Part shown: one piece after another, positions 47,671 through 59,564 of the stretch
Position numbering within the stretch: position 1 is the first letter of the stretch
How the letters are laid out: each line of letters opens with the position of its first letter
Assembly: GCA_029747585.1 (NCBI GenBank)
Contig: JAPEVF010000020.1
Span: forward strand, 62,001-126,000
Source of the DNA: Pleurotus djamor
Lineage: Eukaryota; Basidiomycota; Agaricomycetes; Agaricales; Pleurotaceae
Direction: 5' to 3'
DNA length: 64,000 nucleotides
Position numbers and translations under genes: made by a program
The notes under the pieces: generated by a model
The model's input: the letters and a program-made list of their open reading frames with translations, nothing else
The model's database searches: none
Told to the model about the DNA's origin: nothing

Positions 47671-49695
47671 TCAATCCTTCGGTTCATGAACCGCACCTTT
47701 ACCGACTGCCTTCTGAAATCTCTTCCTAAGAGGAATATCTCCGGTCCACCAGAACAGGAACGGGACAGCCAACAGCCTTACACCTGAGACGAGGATACAT
47801 ATGATAGTCCACCCGAGGCCGTGCAGGTGAGCAGAAAGCTACGACGCGTCAGAGACAGTCAGCCTGTATAGCGAGACAAACGCTGCACATACCTGTCCAG
47901 CGATTGTGGGGCCGACTAGAGATACATACCATCAGTTCGAATCAAGTGGAGATGCGAAAGAGAATTAACGCACTGATTGAGCCTACCCCATATGCACAGG
48001 TCGACATGGCATAGACGTGGGTATCTTGGGTCATAAATTTGAAATTAATTCGTGGGGCTCGCCGATACTGGGAAAGGAGAATTACAATAGACGCCTTCAA
48101 TCCTCTTGGATGCCCTCGCTACTTCAGCAGAGCACGCGGAATACACTCTGATTGATACGAAGCCTATAGGGATAGAGTCTCCTAAGTCAAAGCAACATGA
48201 AACGCAGGCGGCAGAACCAACGCACGATCGAGAGCATAGATGACTGCAAACAAGGCGAACCTTACGTGGACGAAGAGGAGAAGCCACCAGGGGATGCACA
48301 GTACCGTACCAATGGTCAGAACCCATTCAGGTCCGAATTTATCAATGAGGTATCCTGCAAGTGGGGGCGCTGCAGACGTGGTCAAAACAGAAACACCCAC
48401 AAATTATGAGACGAGGATCATAACTCACCAATAAATGTCGGCGCGCCACAGATGAGGAAGAATAGACCAACTTGAGTGGTGTTCATACTGTAAGCATCCT
48501 TCAGTCGAAGAGGAAGGCTAGTTTCGAGCATCGACATTACGATTCTGTTAAACGACGCCAGCCGATGTTCGCGTTCAGCTGGCATGAAGTAAGGCATGGA
48601 TATACGAACCCGAAATTTACAAGCTCGAGGCAAAGTGTACACATGAGTCGAGAAGATGCCGCCATATGTTTGATAACCTCGAAAAACGAGTATGCCTTCA
48701 CTTCGTCACCACATTGATGAAGGTCGAGTGCTGCAGGAGTTTCTTCGGCAGAAGATGCGTCGGTTCGACGCTCAATGATAAGAAGCCTTCCAATGAGCCC
48801 TACACTTGCTAACGACGCGTCCAACGTCAAAATTCCAGCTATGCCGAAATGGTCATATAGGATACTGCCTAACGGAGGGCCAATAATAGTGCTGTTCGTG
48901 TGCGAGATATGATGGGGATCGATGTTCTCATTACAGAATCAACATACCCTACGGCAATACCACCCATTGCAAAACCGAGGTGACCTAGTTTGCATAGATC
49001 AGTCTTGTGGCCCTTAGGAGAGGGTGTTAAGTCTTACGGCCAACGACTTCAGGGGGTGAGCGATCACATCTGCACATGAACGAGAGGCGTTAATCATACA
49101 CGCCTACAGTATGTGTCGTCACATACATCAACGTTAGCCCGAAAATTGATCCTAGAGCCGAGCTTAAGCCTTCTAAGATTTCGGCGACGACCATTACTGG
49201 GTAGGAAGGCGCTTCCCAGAACATAAATTGTGAGACAATGAGGAGCAACATCCCCGCTACCAGAGGCCATTTCCGGGAAGAGGACCTCGCCGAAAATAGG
49301 TTAAGAGGAAGTGTGCCTAAGAAAGGGATGTTCAACTTGTGTAGGCTGACAAATAGGATATCACGAACTGGATGCGAGCCCGACAGACTAGGACATTCAG
49401 AAGCAAAAACTCGGGTATGATATAGCGAGAAATGCGACTTGCAATCACTTACGTATGCAGTGAAAAGCCATCCAACCAAGGCAGGTACATTGGTAAATCC
49501 TTTATGACTCAGATAGAACGGTGTCACCGGGATAAGGATTGTGAACACCACGGTATCGACAAAAATCCCTTGTTCACGATAGGTCACGGCATGAAGATAT
49601 TTCCTTTGCACCGAGCACTCACCGAAACCGACGACCGTAGTCACAAACCAGTACGAGGACCTCCAGCTGTGACCAACGCGAGTGAGGGTGTTCAT
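47671..49695 (-). CDS. MFS transporter copy C (DHA1/vesicular-amine-transporter-like)
   Basis: Same family as copies A, B, D and E. It reads MNTLTRVGHSWRSSYWFVTT, GIFVDTVVFTILIPVTPFYL, VPALVGWLFTAY, the 19-nt exon (49369-49387), TLPLNLFSARSSSRKWPLVA, FMFWEAPSYPVMVVAEILEG, GHLGFAMGGIAVG, TIIGPPLGSILYDHFG, MSMLETSLPLRLKDAYSMNT, PPLAGYLIDKFGPEWVLTIG and FLFWWTGDIPLRKRFQKAVG. Two positions differ from the other copies at usually conserved sites: AEILEG replaces ARIIQG in segment 4, and ALGSIFG replaces ALVWIFG in the same block. This may mean drift or specialisation. No frame break is seen. Confidence 0.78.
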
Positions 49696-50054
49696 AAAGC
49701 AGTCTTCTCGGGGGTGAGTCTGGAGCCGAGGAACGCTAGGTATTTAATGAAGACCCTACGCTTGATCTAGCCTCGATGATGAGTCCGCCGCCGCGCTATT
49801 ACGAACCGGGTCGATGTCACTTCGAAGCATTCTCACTTCAAACTTGCTTTGGTGAAATTAACAGAGCATGAAGAAGAGGATCACAAGGTCCAATCCCGAG
49901 CAATCCCTTCAGGGCATTCGCCAGCCACTCACTTCTTCGGTTGCGGACAAGTTGCGGACATCCAACTCTCTGAGGCAACTCTGAGGTTGATAATTTGGCG
50001 CTTATCAAGGTTTAACTTCGGTCAATACACCGAGGGTGGTTGTGAGGAGGGCAG
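49696..50054. other. Intergenic region upstream of MFS copy C
   Basis: About 360 bp between copy C and the relic copy F. It presumably holds the copy C promoter. Nothing else recognised. Confidence 0.35.
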
Positions 50055-50305
50055 TCAAAGCTTCGAATCCCCACTGCTGGCAATTGCCTTCTGCAATCTC
50101 TTCCTCAGAGGGGCATCACCCGTCCACAAGAATAGGAACGGGATGATCAAAAGCCGCGTGCCTTCGATGACTATGCAAATGATGGTCCAGCCGAGGTTGT
50201 GGAAGTTTGCATAGAGCTACAACGCAACCGGGTCAATAGATGAGCCGTCAATTAGAATAGAGTATACACAACCGCTCAACGTACCTGTCCAGAAAGTATT
50301 GCCTG
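50055..50305 (-). pseudogene. MFS copy F: 3' relic (last two exons only)
   Basis: A fragment reads AILSGQ, an intron with GT-AG borders, then LYANFHNLGWTIICIVIEGT, RLLIIPFLFLWTGDAPLRKR and a stop. It matches the last segment of copies B, C and D. Nothing of the first ten or eleven transmembrane segments is present upstream before copy D begins, so it cannot make a transporter. It is best explained by a partial tandem duplication or deletion inside the array. Confidence 0.85.
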
Positions 50306-50447
50306 ACGAATCCAGTCCGGCGGGTTATAACTTCACGTGATACGCCAGGGATAGGAGGCCAAGTAGCACATTTGCAGGTCCCAGGACTGTGCAGGACTGA
50401 TGTAAACGCGGTCAAAGCTTCGATTCACTATTGGAGGTAACTGCCCT

Positions 50448-52414
50448 TTAAAATCTCATCCTCAAAGGGAGATCTCCCGTCCACCAAAACAGAAACGGAA
50501 GGGCCAAACACCTCGCACTTGCGACGACCACACAGATAATGGTCCAGCCGAGGTTGTGGAAGTGTGCGTAAAGCTACGACGTATTTAGGACCATCACTGA
50601 TCATAATTACTACACATACCTGACCAGCAAGTATAGGACCGACTATGAAGAGAAACACACCGTCAAATGGACGTAGAGGATCGAAGTTCGGATCAACTTA
50701 CTGACTGCTCCGATCCCATAAGCAAGAATCGACATAGCGTAGACGTGGATATCTTGAAGGAAAGAACTAGTTAAAAGGTAGGAAAGTTTGTCAAACTTGG
50801 AGAAGGATTTACATCCGACACATTCGATTCTCTTAGAGGCTCTGGCCATCTCACTGTAGCAAGCTGCATACACACTGACCGATATAAAGCCTGTAAGGGA
50901 ATTCTCATGTGTCAGTGCAGCGTTATACAGCGTATCCAACACTGCCAACGTACGACCGAAGGCATAGATCGCTATGAGACAGCCAACCTTCATGTGGATG
51001 AGTAGAAGCGGCCACCAGGGGATGGATAGCGCCACCCCAAGTAGGATCGTCCACTCAGTTCCAAGTTTATCACTAAGATAACCTCCGATGGGCGGCGCTA
51101 CTTAAGAAATCAGAGAAGCTCGATGAACCCGAGAATTCAATCGCACCTACAAACGACGGGGCTCCACCAGCAATGAGAAACAAACCAACTTGAGTGATGG
51201 TCAAACCGTAATCGTCCTTCAGTCGAAGGGGCAGGCCAGTGTCGATCATGGTATTTACCATTCTATCAACCTGTTCCTGTGCTCAGCTTCTAGAAGAAAG
51301 GGGTAGCGACGAACCCAAAACCAAAAAGCTCGAGGCAAAGCGAGCAAATTAGCCGAGGGGACTTCGCAATCTGCTTCATAATCCGTAGACTTGAATACAA
51401 CTCGATTTTGACATTGCTTGGAACTTGTCGACTTTCAACTTCAGGAGAAATCCCTGGGTTGGAAAGAATATCGTCATGGCGTTCTATGATTAGTAGACGT
51501 CCGATGAGGTCCAAGCCCACCACCGAGGCGCCAAACGTCAAAGGCCCGGCCATGCTGAAACGATCATACAGCAAACTGCCCAAAGGTGGACCAAGAACGG
51601 AGCTGTTTGGGTGGTAGATATAGTGGAGATGGAAACAACATCGTAGAAACGACGAACCCTGAGGCAAGGCCGCTCATGGCGACACCAAGCTGGCCTAGTT
51701 GCAGATCAGGATGGCACTTTGCTGAAGGAAATCGATCCTTACGACCAACAACCTCCGGAGGCGAGCAATCGCAACTATGCATAATTAACAGAGTCGTTAG
51801 AGATGGACCTGGAGTATGTTTAGAGATAGGAAATTCGTGACATACACTAACGCTAACCCGATAATCCATACCAGAGCCGAACCAATACCCTGGATGATTC
51901 GGGCGACGATCATTGTCACGTAGGATGAGGATTCCCAAAACATGATTTGCGACGCGATGAGTACCAGCAATCCCATTACGAAAGGCCATTTTCGGGAAGT
52001 GAACCTCTCCGAGAATATAGCGAGCGGAAGCGTGCCTAAAGAAAGATGTCCAAAGAGCGTACGCTTCTATAGCTGCAAAGGGACGAACAGGCAACCAATC
52101 CAAGAGACTACCAATGAACGCAATGGGTCAGACACGATTTAGCATATATGCGTGGTCCCTTACATATGCAGTAAGAAGCCATCCAACCAAGGCGGGCGCG
52201 TTGTATCCTTTATGACTCAGATAAAACGGTGACACCGGGACGAGGATACTATACACGAGAATATCAACGAAAATCCCTTGATTCCGCGGTTAGCCGCTTG
52301 CATAGAAAGTCACTAGATTGAGAACTTACCAAAGCCCACGACGATGGTCACGAACCAGTACGAGGATCTCCAACTCTGGCCAAGGCGGGTGAAGTCTTTC
52401 CATAGCATTGGCAT
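50448..52414 (-). CDS. MFS transporter copy D (DHA1/vesicular-amine-transporter-like)
   Basis: It reads MPMLWKDFTRLGQSWRSSYW, GIFVDILVYSILVPVSPFYL, ALVGWLLTAY, the 19-nt exon (52089-52107), TLPLAIFSERFTSRKWPFVM, IMFWESSSYVTMIVARIIQG, CDCSPPEVVG, GQLGVAMSGLASG, SVLGPPLGSLLYDRFSMAGP, MVNTMIDTGLPLRLKDDYGL, PPIGGYLSDKLGTEWTILLG and FLFWWTGDLPLRMRF. A second in-frame ATG lies at 52403. All joins I checked keep the frame. It is a full-length member of the array, and its C-terminus is shorter than in copy C. Confidence 0.8.
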
Positions 52415-52969
52415 CCTGACCTGAACTTGCGTCTCGAACGAAGTGGGCACTGATGGGAGGATTTGCGCTTGTACAAGTTAGGGATCGATCATTGTCTATC
52501 GACATTGCGACGGCTGCCAGTCACGAGCCTAGTTTATGTTTATTTTTAGTTCACTGATTTGTTAGAAGTTCATAAGTCATGTTCAATGGTCTTGATATCG
52601 ATGGCGNCCCCTAGGTGAACGGACCGAGCCTGCTTCCAAGAAAGCTTGTTTCGCTGCAGAAGCGNGNGNGAAACAACGATGCCCAAACCTCGCACAAAGG
52701 CGAGTCCTTCAAGTGGTTGATTGAGAGAGTCAGGCTCGGTGAGACATAAGCCTTGCGGTACTCACCACTACCACAAGGACGACACCCGACGTGTCCATCA
52801 TCAAGTAGCATNGACCTTCTGAGAAAGGAAGTCGTCGACGTCCNTCTGAACCTGCAGCGAAACCTGAGCCTAGAAGCCGAGTTGACAGACTGAAATGGGA
52901 TTGCATTCTTCTGAGTGGGGTGCTATAGATAATAAATAAACCGTAACGAATGGATGTTCTTAATTTAAT
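52415..52969. other. N-containing intergenic region between MFS copies D and E
   Basis: About 0.55 kb with several unresolved bases. No gene or element recognised. It holds the copy D promoter and the copy E 3' end. Confidence 0.35.
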
Positions 52970-55112
52970 GGCGGGGAGTCCACCGTCGCGTTGACGGGGG
53001 AGAGCCTGTTCTTGAGTTTGTCCCANAGCGGGACGTCTCCTGTCCATATGAGGAGAAGGGGGATGCACGAGAGCAATATCCCAGCTATTATAGCGCAGAT
53101 GATNGTCCATCCTAAGTTCTTGATGTGGTCGTATATCTAAACAAAGCGTGTAANAATCACAATNAGTACGAGTCCGTTGTGAGGAAACGAAATCAATTAC
53201 CTGTCCGCCGATCAAAGGACCAACTAAAGGTGTCGATTTTAGGGGATAGTCAGACAAAAGAAATGGTAAGAAAACGTACGTGCAGAGCCGACGCCGTATG
53301 CAACGTTGAATGCACCGTAGACATGAGCAACTTTGGAGCAACCGTGAGTGACAGGAAACGGTTACGAAGAAGAGTAGNATCCATACATCCAACCCCTTCT
53401 ATGCCTCTCGACACGGTCGCGAGTTCNGCGGTCACAGGGGATATGACGGTCGAAACGGAAAAACCTNATAACTTGCGTGAGTTGTACGTTCCCAAAAGAA
53501 GAGCACACGCACTGGCAATAACGAAGAACCCGATGAACATGCCCAGTTCGCGCCGGATGATCAACAAAAGCCACCAAGGCATTGATAGTGTGAGCCCAGT
53601 CAAAATTATCCATTCCGGTCCAAACTTGTCACAGAGATACCCGGCAATGGGAGAAGCTATCACCCCAGCATGGTCAGACCANTGATCGAAGGGAATACTC
53701 GGATACTCAACGACACACCTAACAAGGATGGAGCGAATCCAGCAATGAGGACTACACCAATTTTAGCTGGAGATANNTTCCAGACATCTGCAAGATGCAG
53801 TGGTATAGCAGGCTCTATCATAGCGATNATCAAGCTAAGCACTACCTCAGCCTCGATCCATTTTACAGCAAGTCAGTGAAAGACTCACCCATTTGACAAC
53901 GTGATGACGACGGCAGCGAGGGCGCGAGGTGACCTAGCGAGCTTGACTAGGACTTGTCCGAGTGTTATAGGTACCTCTTTCTGAGCAGCCTCTTCAACTG
54001 AACTTGGCGAGTCCGTCGTTGCGGGAATCGTGGTCATGTTGATAGCAGCATTNTCCTTCTGGTTGGTCTCGCTTGCATCAGGGAAACGAACGCTATCCGA
54101 AACTGGGCCNATTACTGGAACCTCGGTTTGTGTGACGACCGACGATTCGTCCCGCTCCTTCATTCGNTCGAGATCCCGAGGTTCAATGATGAGCAGACGT
54201 CCAACGAGGTCGAGGAACGTAGTAGCGATCCCAAAGATCATTGGTCCTCGGAAACCAAAGCGATCAAAAAGGACACCACCAAGAGGGGGTCCGAGGATGA
54301 TACTTTATCAAGGTTGACGTTGATTAGCTTTGTGACGACTTGGGAAGGAGATATGATCTACAACATACCCAATTGAGAGCCCAGACATGGCNATTCCCAG
54401 TTGACCTAGATGGAAAGTCAATGAATCACATACAACAAACGCGCGTATATGAAACNGTTGTGCGTACGACCGACGATGTGGGGAGGCGTGCAATCAGCCC
54501 TGAGGGTAAGCGTCAGGTTAGTGATATCTNCAAGGAGGGGATCCACGCACAGAAGGGCTAATCCAACCACCCATACCATCGCAGAACTGATGCCTTGCAA
54601 GATGCGAGCTAGGACCATAAGCCAATAGACTGGGGCTTCCATGAGCATCACTTGCGAGGCGATCAACGCGACCAATCCTACGATCAAGGGGACTTTGCGT
54701 GACTTNTACTTTTCAGAGAACATGGCCGTGGGTACGGTGGCTAACCAAGCTTCATTAANGTATGGAATGGGGTACGATGGGNGNTCAACATACCGAGAAC
54801 AAGTCCTCCGGACTTTAGGAAGAATTTTTTTTTNCATNTTTCACGCAAACGGTTGGNGTTGGACAAACTCACGTAGGCAAAGAGGAGCCAACCCACAAGA
54901 CCAGATACACCATTATAGCCCAATTCAGTTAGATGGAAAGGAAGGACCGGAATCACGATGGAGTAGACGAGCAAATCCGTGGCAATCCCTAAGACAGGAG
55001 AATGTCATTACAAAGGCATGGACTGTAACGCCTCGGAATACTCNCCTAGACCTACAACGAACGTNACAAGCCAGTAAGAAGACCTCCACTGAGTCCCCCA
55101 ATGGGTCAACAT
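52970..55112 (-). CDS. MFS transporter copy E, divergent member (DHA1/vesicular-amine-transporter-like)
   Basis: More distant member of the family. It reads MLTHWGTQWRSSYWLVTFVV, LLVYSIVIPVLPFHLTELGY, GLVGWLLFAY, the 19-nt exon giving SGGLVL (54794-54812), TVPTAMFSEKXKSRKVPLIV, MLMEAPVYWLMVLARILQGI, SSAMVWVVGLALL, ILGPPLGGVLFDRFGFRGPM, a long central loop rich in Ser, Glu and Asp, SPIAGYLCDKFGPEWIILTG and GDVPLWDKLKNRLSPVN. This copy is nearest to what I know of the family elsewhere and may be the ancestral type. Many unresolved bases occur, including around the first introns, so small errors cannot be excluded. Confidence 0.75.
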
Positions 55113-55389
55113 CTTGAACGAAGGTGGTCGTGGTAGTGGATGAAGAACGAANNNNTNGGNNNGNNTTGGTCAGCCCGTCCTCATNACGCCATGCGAGAAA
55201 AAATGACTCGGAGACCAAGGCANCGGAACCGTCCAAATCACGGCCGGGCCGTATGTTAGAAGGGATATCGATCCTACATAGGGTATCAAGACATNAATTC
55301 TACCGTTACTCGGTATGGACGTCAACTTGGTCACATTGCGACCTTTGCCACATCGCCGTGGGATGGCAGNNGACCTTCNACNCGATGGT

Positions 55390-56464
55390 CTGNANCCCGA
55401 CGTCGTCTATTTCGATGCGCATAGGCATTCAATCCAATGACCACCCAAAATCTATCGATATGTTCAACCCGTANGGCCGAAGGTCGTATTCTCTACGAAA
55501 GATGGGCAATGCTGAAGATAGATCATCCTTCTCCGAAGANGTGACTGGAACCTNTGGAGGTTGGTCGGCGGATTGTGAAGNAGGGAAAGATGGGTCATGT
55601 CGTTCTGGTTTGGGCGCAAAAGGCCAAAACAGAACATACACGAGTGTACGAAGGCCTGGGGTACTTGAATAAAGAAGTGACATGAGCGACGAGTCCTGTC
55701 GGGCTGGTGGCGAGTCTGAAGGAGGTTTCAAAGATGCCTGGGTGTCTTCCGTCTCCTTCTGCTCACTGCGGCTTGATTCAACCTCTTCAACCTGCTCTTT
55801 CTCTAATTCCCGGACCAACCGCAGCACACTGAACCGCTCCCACCCCGTGACATTGAACGGCTCAAACATGCCGTTTGTCGAAAAATCGCACCAGCAGCGA
55901 TCTAAAACGCGAATCATAGGTGGAAGAGGCTTTGAGTACGACGCTGGTAGAGATGCACTAAGGGCTGCTCCAAAGGTCGTTATGTTTTCGGACCAGGGTA
56001 CTGCCAGAGGCGTATCGATTGAGAATGGCTGCCAGTAGCAAGCTGAGACGAAGAGGGTCGTAAGTAGTATAATGCAGTAAAAGCTGTCATCCGAGTCAGT
56101 ACATTGCACCACCGAAACGAAAGAAAACAGACACCCACCACGGCTTAGCATGCATCGTAAGAGCCAACAAAAAGAGCAACAAAAAGTACGGTGAGGCCGT
56201 TGGCAACGGCAGCAGGAGTAGTGGTAGATACCATCGTGTACACCTGAGATTGTGATGAGCCCGCGAGGGAGAGCGGAGGGAGAGCGACAGACATACCACA
56301 TCTTTCGTGATGACCTTTGGTGCCTTGTGGCAGAGCGAACGCAACACACGCAAGCCTGCCCGAAAGTACCCCTGTCTCCGTTTAGGCGCTACCCCTCTTG
56401 AAGCTTCTGGAGAATTCCAAAAGGCATCAAAGTCGACGATCGCAGACGCCCCGTCCCCCAACAT
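55390..56464 (-). CDS. Uncharacterised membrane-anchored protein (partial model)
   Basis: No family recognised. The likely first exon reads MLGDGASAIVDFDAFWNSPE and KAPKVITKDV. After an intron come VYTMVSTTTPAAVANGLTVL and FVALFVGSYDA, a probable membrane segment, then a long open part with NITTFGAALSASLPASYSKP, MIRVLDRCWCDFSTNGMFEP, FNVTGWERFSVLRLVRELEK, an acidic stretch and SSTPGLRTLVYVLFWPFAP. The 3' end is unclear. One frame stops after IDFGWSLD at 55429; the neighbouring frame reads DRFWVVIGLNAYAHRNRRRR and seems a more natural end. Several Ns nearby could hide an indel. The start lies 17 bp from the start of SBA1 on the other strand. Confidence 0.5.
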
Positions 56465-56481
56465 CTTCCTCTACACACACG

Positions 56482-57382
56482 ATGCCTACCCACCCTGAAG
56501 TTCTTTGGGCGCAACGAAGCTCTATTTCTGAACCAGCGAAGGTGAGATTCCAGTTCATCGCGATCAGTCTACAGGGTCCTAATCGCGACGCGTTTTCTTG
56601 ACTCGGTTTTCCACCTGTAGAATGTCGTCTTCCTCACAGTCAACTTGCCCGACATAGATGAATCTTCCCTCAAGTTCGATCTTCAACCTACCAAAATCTC
56701 ATTCGAGGCGAAAGCCGGACAGTATGTCTCCTTATTTTTCAAATCCGGGGCTCCTTTATCAACGCCTCATATCACTCTAGTGGCGGTGAATTCAAGGAAT
56801 ATGCCTTTGCTTTGGATTTCTACGCTGAAATCGACGTCGAGGTATGGTTTTAACAGAGGATCTATCAATTCATGACTGACTTCATATTACGATAGAACTT
56901 GACCAAGCGTCTAAACTCGCGTTACCTCTACCTGATCCTTCGCAAGAAGGAAGTGAAGGAAGAGTATTGGCCTCGTCTAACTAAAGAGAAGGTCAGAAAC
57001 GCCTTCATTAAAACTGACTTCTCGAAATGGGTCGATGAGGATGAACAAGATGGTGACAGCACCGCCGTTGATGAAGATATGGACGCTATGGGTGGTATGG
57101 GCGGAATGCCTGGAATGGGTGGAATGGGTGGAATGCCTGGTCTAGGCGGAATGCCTGGAATGGGTGGAATGCCCGGCATGGGTGGAATGGGTGACATGGA
57201 CTTTGAGAAGGTAATTTCCAACTCATAAATCGCTGATTATGGTGTTAACTTTGCATTAGATGATGGCAAGCATGGGTAACGGGATGCCCAGTGGAAGCGG
57301 TCCCGCCGATGCGGATGACGACGATGATTCAGATGATGACGGTCCTCCTCCCCTCGAAGAGGCCGAGCCAGCTAAACCTTGA
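56482..57382 (+). CDS. SBA1: Hsp90 co-chaperone p23/Sba1 (Wos2)
   Basis: Cytosolic and nuclear co-chaperone that binds ATP-bound Hsp90 and slows its ATPase. Five exons (56482-56541, 56621-56721, 56781-56841, 56896-57210, 57260-57382) give 219 residues. The CS domain shows HPEVLWAQRSS, NVVFLTVNLPDIDESSLKFD, FALDFYAEID and NSRYLYLILRKKEVKEEYWP, then the p23 signature WPRLTKEK and FIKTDFSKWVDEDEQ. The C-terminus is a run of Met-Gly-Gly-Met-Pro repeats (about 57091-57198), then an acidic tail DADDDDDSDDDG. Repeats of this type are common in fungal p23 proteins. It is divergent from the uncharacterised gene at 56464. Confidence 0.94.
57090..57200 (+). repeat. Coding minisatellite in SBA1 (Gly-Gly-Met-Pro-Gly-Met units)
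   Basis: Imperfect tandem copies of a 9-18 bp unit related to GGAATGCCTGGAATGGGT. They encode the flexible Met/Gly-rich linker of p23. Copy number may vary between strains. Confidence 0.8.
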
Positions 57383-57515
57383 CGGATATAATCGCAATGT
57401 ATCGCTAGGAGTTACTATTCATGCATATCTGTGCCAAAACAATATACGAAGATTCGTACCGACGCTATCTACTGGACTACTTAAGGCATCAGGTCGGTAA
57501 GCGGTGGGGTATATC

Positions 57516-58840
57516 TTATTCACTACTTTCATATATCGTGACCTCTAAACGACCATCCACTGGCCGAACGGCCACCCTAGGTTGAGTCAAAGTTAGTTTG
57601 GCGTACGATGGAGTCAAAAGGAAGTGTGATCATACCTTGACAAGTCCTTCACCATGTAGTCAAAGCTGACCTTAGACTCGATCAGAGCTGAGCAGCCCAT
57701 TCCCGTGCCAACGGCTAACACTTGCGAGCCACAAGCTCTACCTGACCGCAGCCCGGAAGGTGCATCTTCCACGACGAGACCTGGTAGTAGCGAAGGTGAG
57801 TAGCGTAACAAGGAGTTGGTGCATGATATAAAGAGCGTTGCCTCACAGTAACTCGGATCAGCGGAGCATCGTGCCGCACCTGCGAGGTATGGATCTGGAT
57901 GCGGCTTGCCATTGGATACGTCGTTGGAAGTGACGTAGCCGCACTTGGGTAAGGGAACACCGCTTCGACGGAGAGCACGAGGTGTGTACTTGTTCGTCGC
58001 TATAGTCGTGTGACTAGGATGAGACTAACTCCATGGTAGATACGCCTTCGGGAATAAGGCTAACCTGAAGTTACAATCGTCCATTTTGATTCCGTTTTCG
58101 GGTCATTTTGGAGCTGTTGGATGTTGGTGTGTTCGCTGAGGTGCGAGGTTTAGAATGGGGAGGGAAGAACCTGATTGAGGAGTTCAAGGACACCAGGCAA
58201 AATGAGAGGTCCTCCCTCGATGACCAAGTCCTCAAAGCGATCGATTTCTTCCTATGATATAATAGCGTCAGATTGACTTCATGATCGGGGGAAGGGTAAG
58301 GGGTCCACACAGCGGAAACTGTCTCCACGCAACGGCAACTATCTGCGGAAGGTGGTGGAAATGGACGGCTCACTTACTTGCAGCTTGGATTCGTCAGTTA
58401 TATGACACAGCTCTTTCAAGGTATCATACAACCGTCTTCCATGGGTCGAGTGCGATACTTCTAGATGATCCCCAAGGTCATAATCCTTGCAGAACTGCTC
58501 CCAAGCTTTCAGAGCACCGGGCATCGAGTCGATCAAAGTTCTGGGAATCGAATAGTTGCCAAGATGGCCGATGTGTTTGCGCCGTCGCAGATGATGCGTA
58601 AAACATGGAGAAATTGATGGGGAAAGATATGTTACAGCAGGTGAGCCGGTCGATATGCAAACTGATGAACTAAGCTGTGGGTTGTTGCCAGTTGGTAACT
58701 CACCCATCCATATCAAAGAGGATCTAGGGATCAGGTTGTTTGTATCAGCCCTTTGGTGACCGACTGGGTGCTCGGGATGCCCCCAAGGAAGCTGGAAAGG
58801 CACTAACCGCATCAACGACTACTGTCTTCGCATTCGACAT
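57516..58840 (-). CDS. HAD-superfamily phosphatase, glycerol-3-phosphatase / DOG (GPP) type
   Basis: Predicted cytosolic phosphatase acting on a small sugar or polyol phosphate; glycerol-1-phosphate or 2-deoxyglucose-6-phosphate are the known substrates of relatives. The four HAD motifs are present: motif I DMDGTLIDSMPGAL (nucleophile Asp, made by splicing GATGG to AACTTTG), motif II WTIVTSATN, motif III GKPHPDPYLAGA, and motif IV VVEDAPSGLRSGRACG. The cap region includes HSTHGRRLYDTLKEL. The first exon encodes MSNAKTVVVDA, joined to ILFDMDG across an intron. The last exon gives RVAVRPVDGRLEVTIYESSE. At least eight exons join in frame. The exact substrate cannot be read from the sequence. Confidence 0.88.
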
Positions 58841-59564
58841 CGTAAAAAGCTCTAAAGGTCTTCCAGGCGATGAATTGACGAGCCAACACCCAGTACCAAG
58901 TACTTATGGCGACATCGATATCATTGAGCGGGTGAAACGGCTGGGCTCGGGCCGGTCGGGATAGAGGCCGAATTCCGTTCCGTGAACAACATGAACTTGG
59001 ACACACACACACACACACACACTCGACATCTAATTCTCCTGGCGTTGATGCTCGGCTGACCGTATCTTTGAGGCTACGCCGACGAACAACTTCTACAGGA
59101 CGCGTCCCCACGTGGCCCCCGTTGCATCCCTCGGTTCGGCTGACTAGGCTATGACCAGGTCTCATCGCTCTACCAACATGAAACTTATTCTGATTTGCTG
59201 CATACCTCGGCCAGGGAACTCTCCATCTCAGCGGGTGATTCAGGTAACCTAGTATGGCTTCGGCCTCGCACAAAGAGGCCACTATAAAACAATGACTTCC
59301 ATTGCACCGAGTGGCTTCTCCAGGCTCCCTTTGTTCGTTCAGCCACCCTTCGGCCTTTCGTTCTTCATAACTTCCCTTCGTTCTCCCAGGGCTAGGCTCC
59401 CCGGTCTGTTTAACTTTATCCTTTCTTTCATCCTTCCTCACCTCGACCTGGTGTCTCCTTTGCCACTGAGACTTATTGCCTCAACACTCTCACTTTCATT
59501 TCGTCGATTGTATCCCCAGCCCTCCTCAACTTTACCCTATATTTTCTTCCTTTAACTCGAAGCT
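58841..59564. other. Intergenic region with (AC)n microsatellite
   Basis: About 0.7 kb between divergent genes. It contains the 22-bp AC repeat listed below. The second half is C/T-rich directly before the secreted-protein gene, as is common in fungal promoters. A 209-codon minus-strand frame here runs through the AC repeat and has no motif, so I do not call it. Confidence 0.45.
59001..59022. repeat. (AC)11 microsatellite
   Basis: Eleven uninterrupted AC units, likely polymorphic between strains. Confidence 0.95.

Noticed and set aside
50055..50448. Idea that the 3' relic is an alternative terminal exon set of copy D
   Set aside because: Copy D has its own complete last exons and stop codon immediately upstream, so a separate relic is simpler.
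58812..59441. A 209-codon minus-strand frame
   Set aside because: It runs through the (AC)11 repeat (Cys-Val repeats), overlaps the first exon of the HAD phosphatase and has no recognisable domain.
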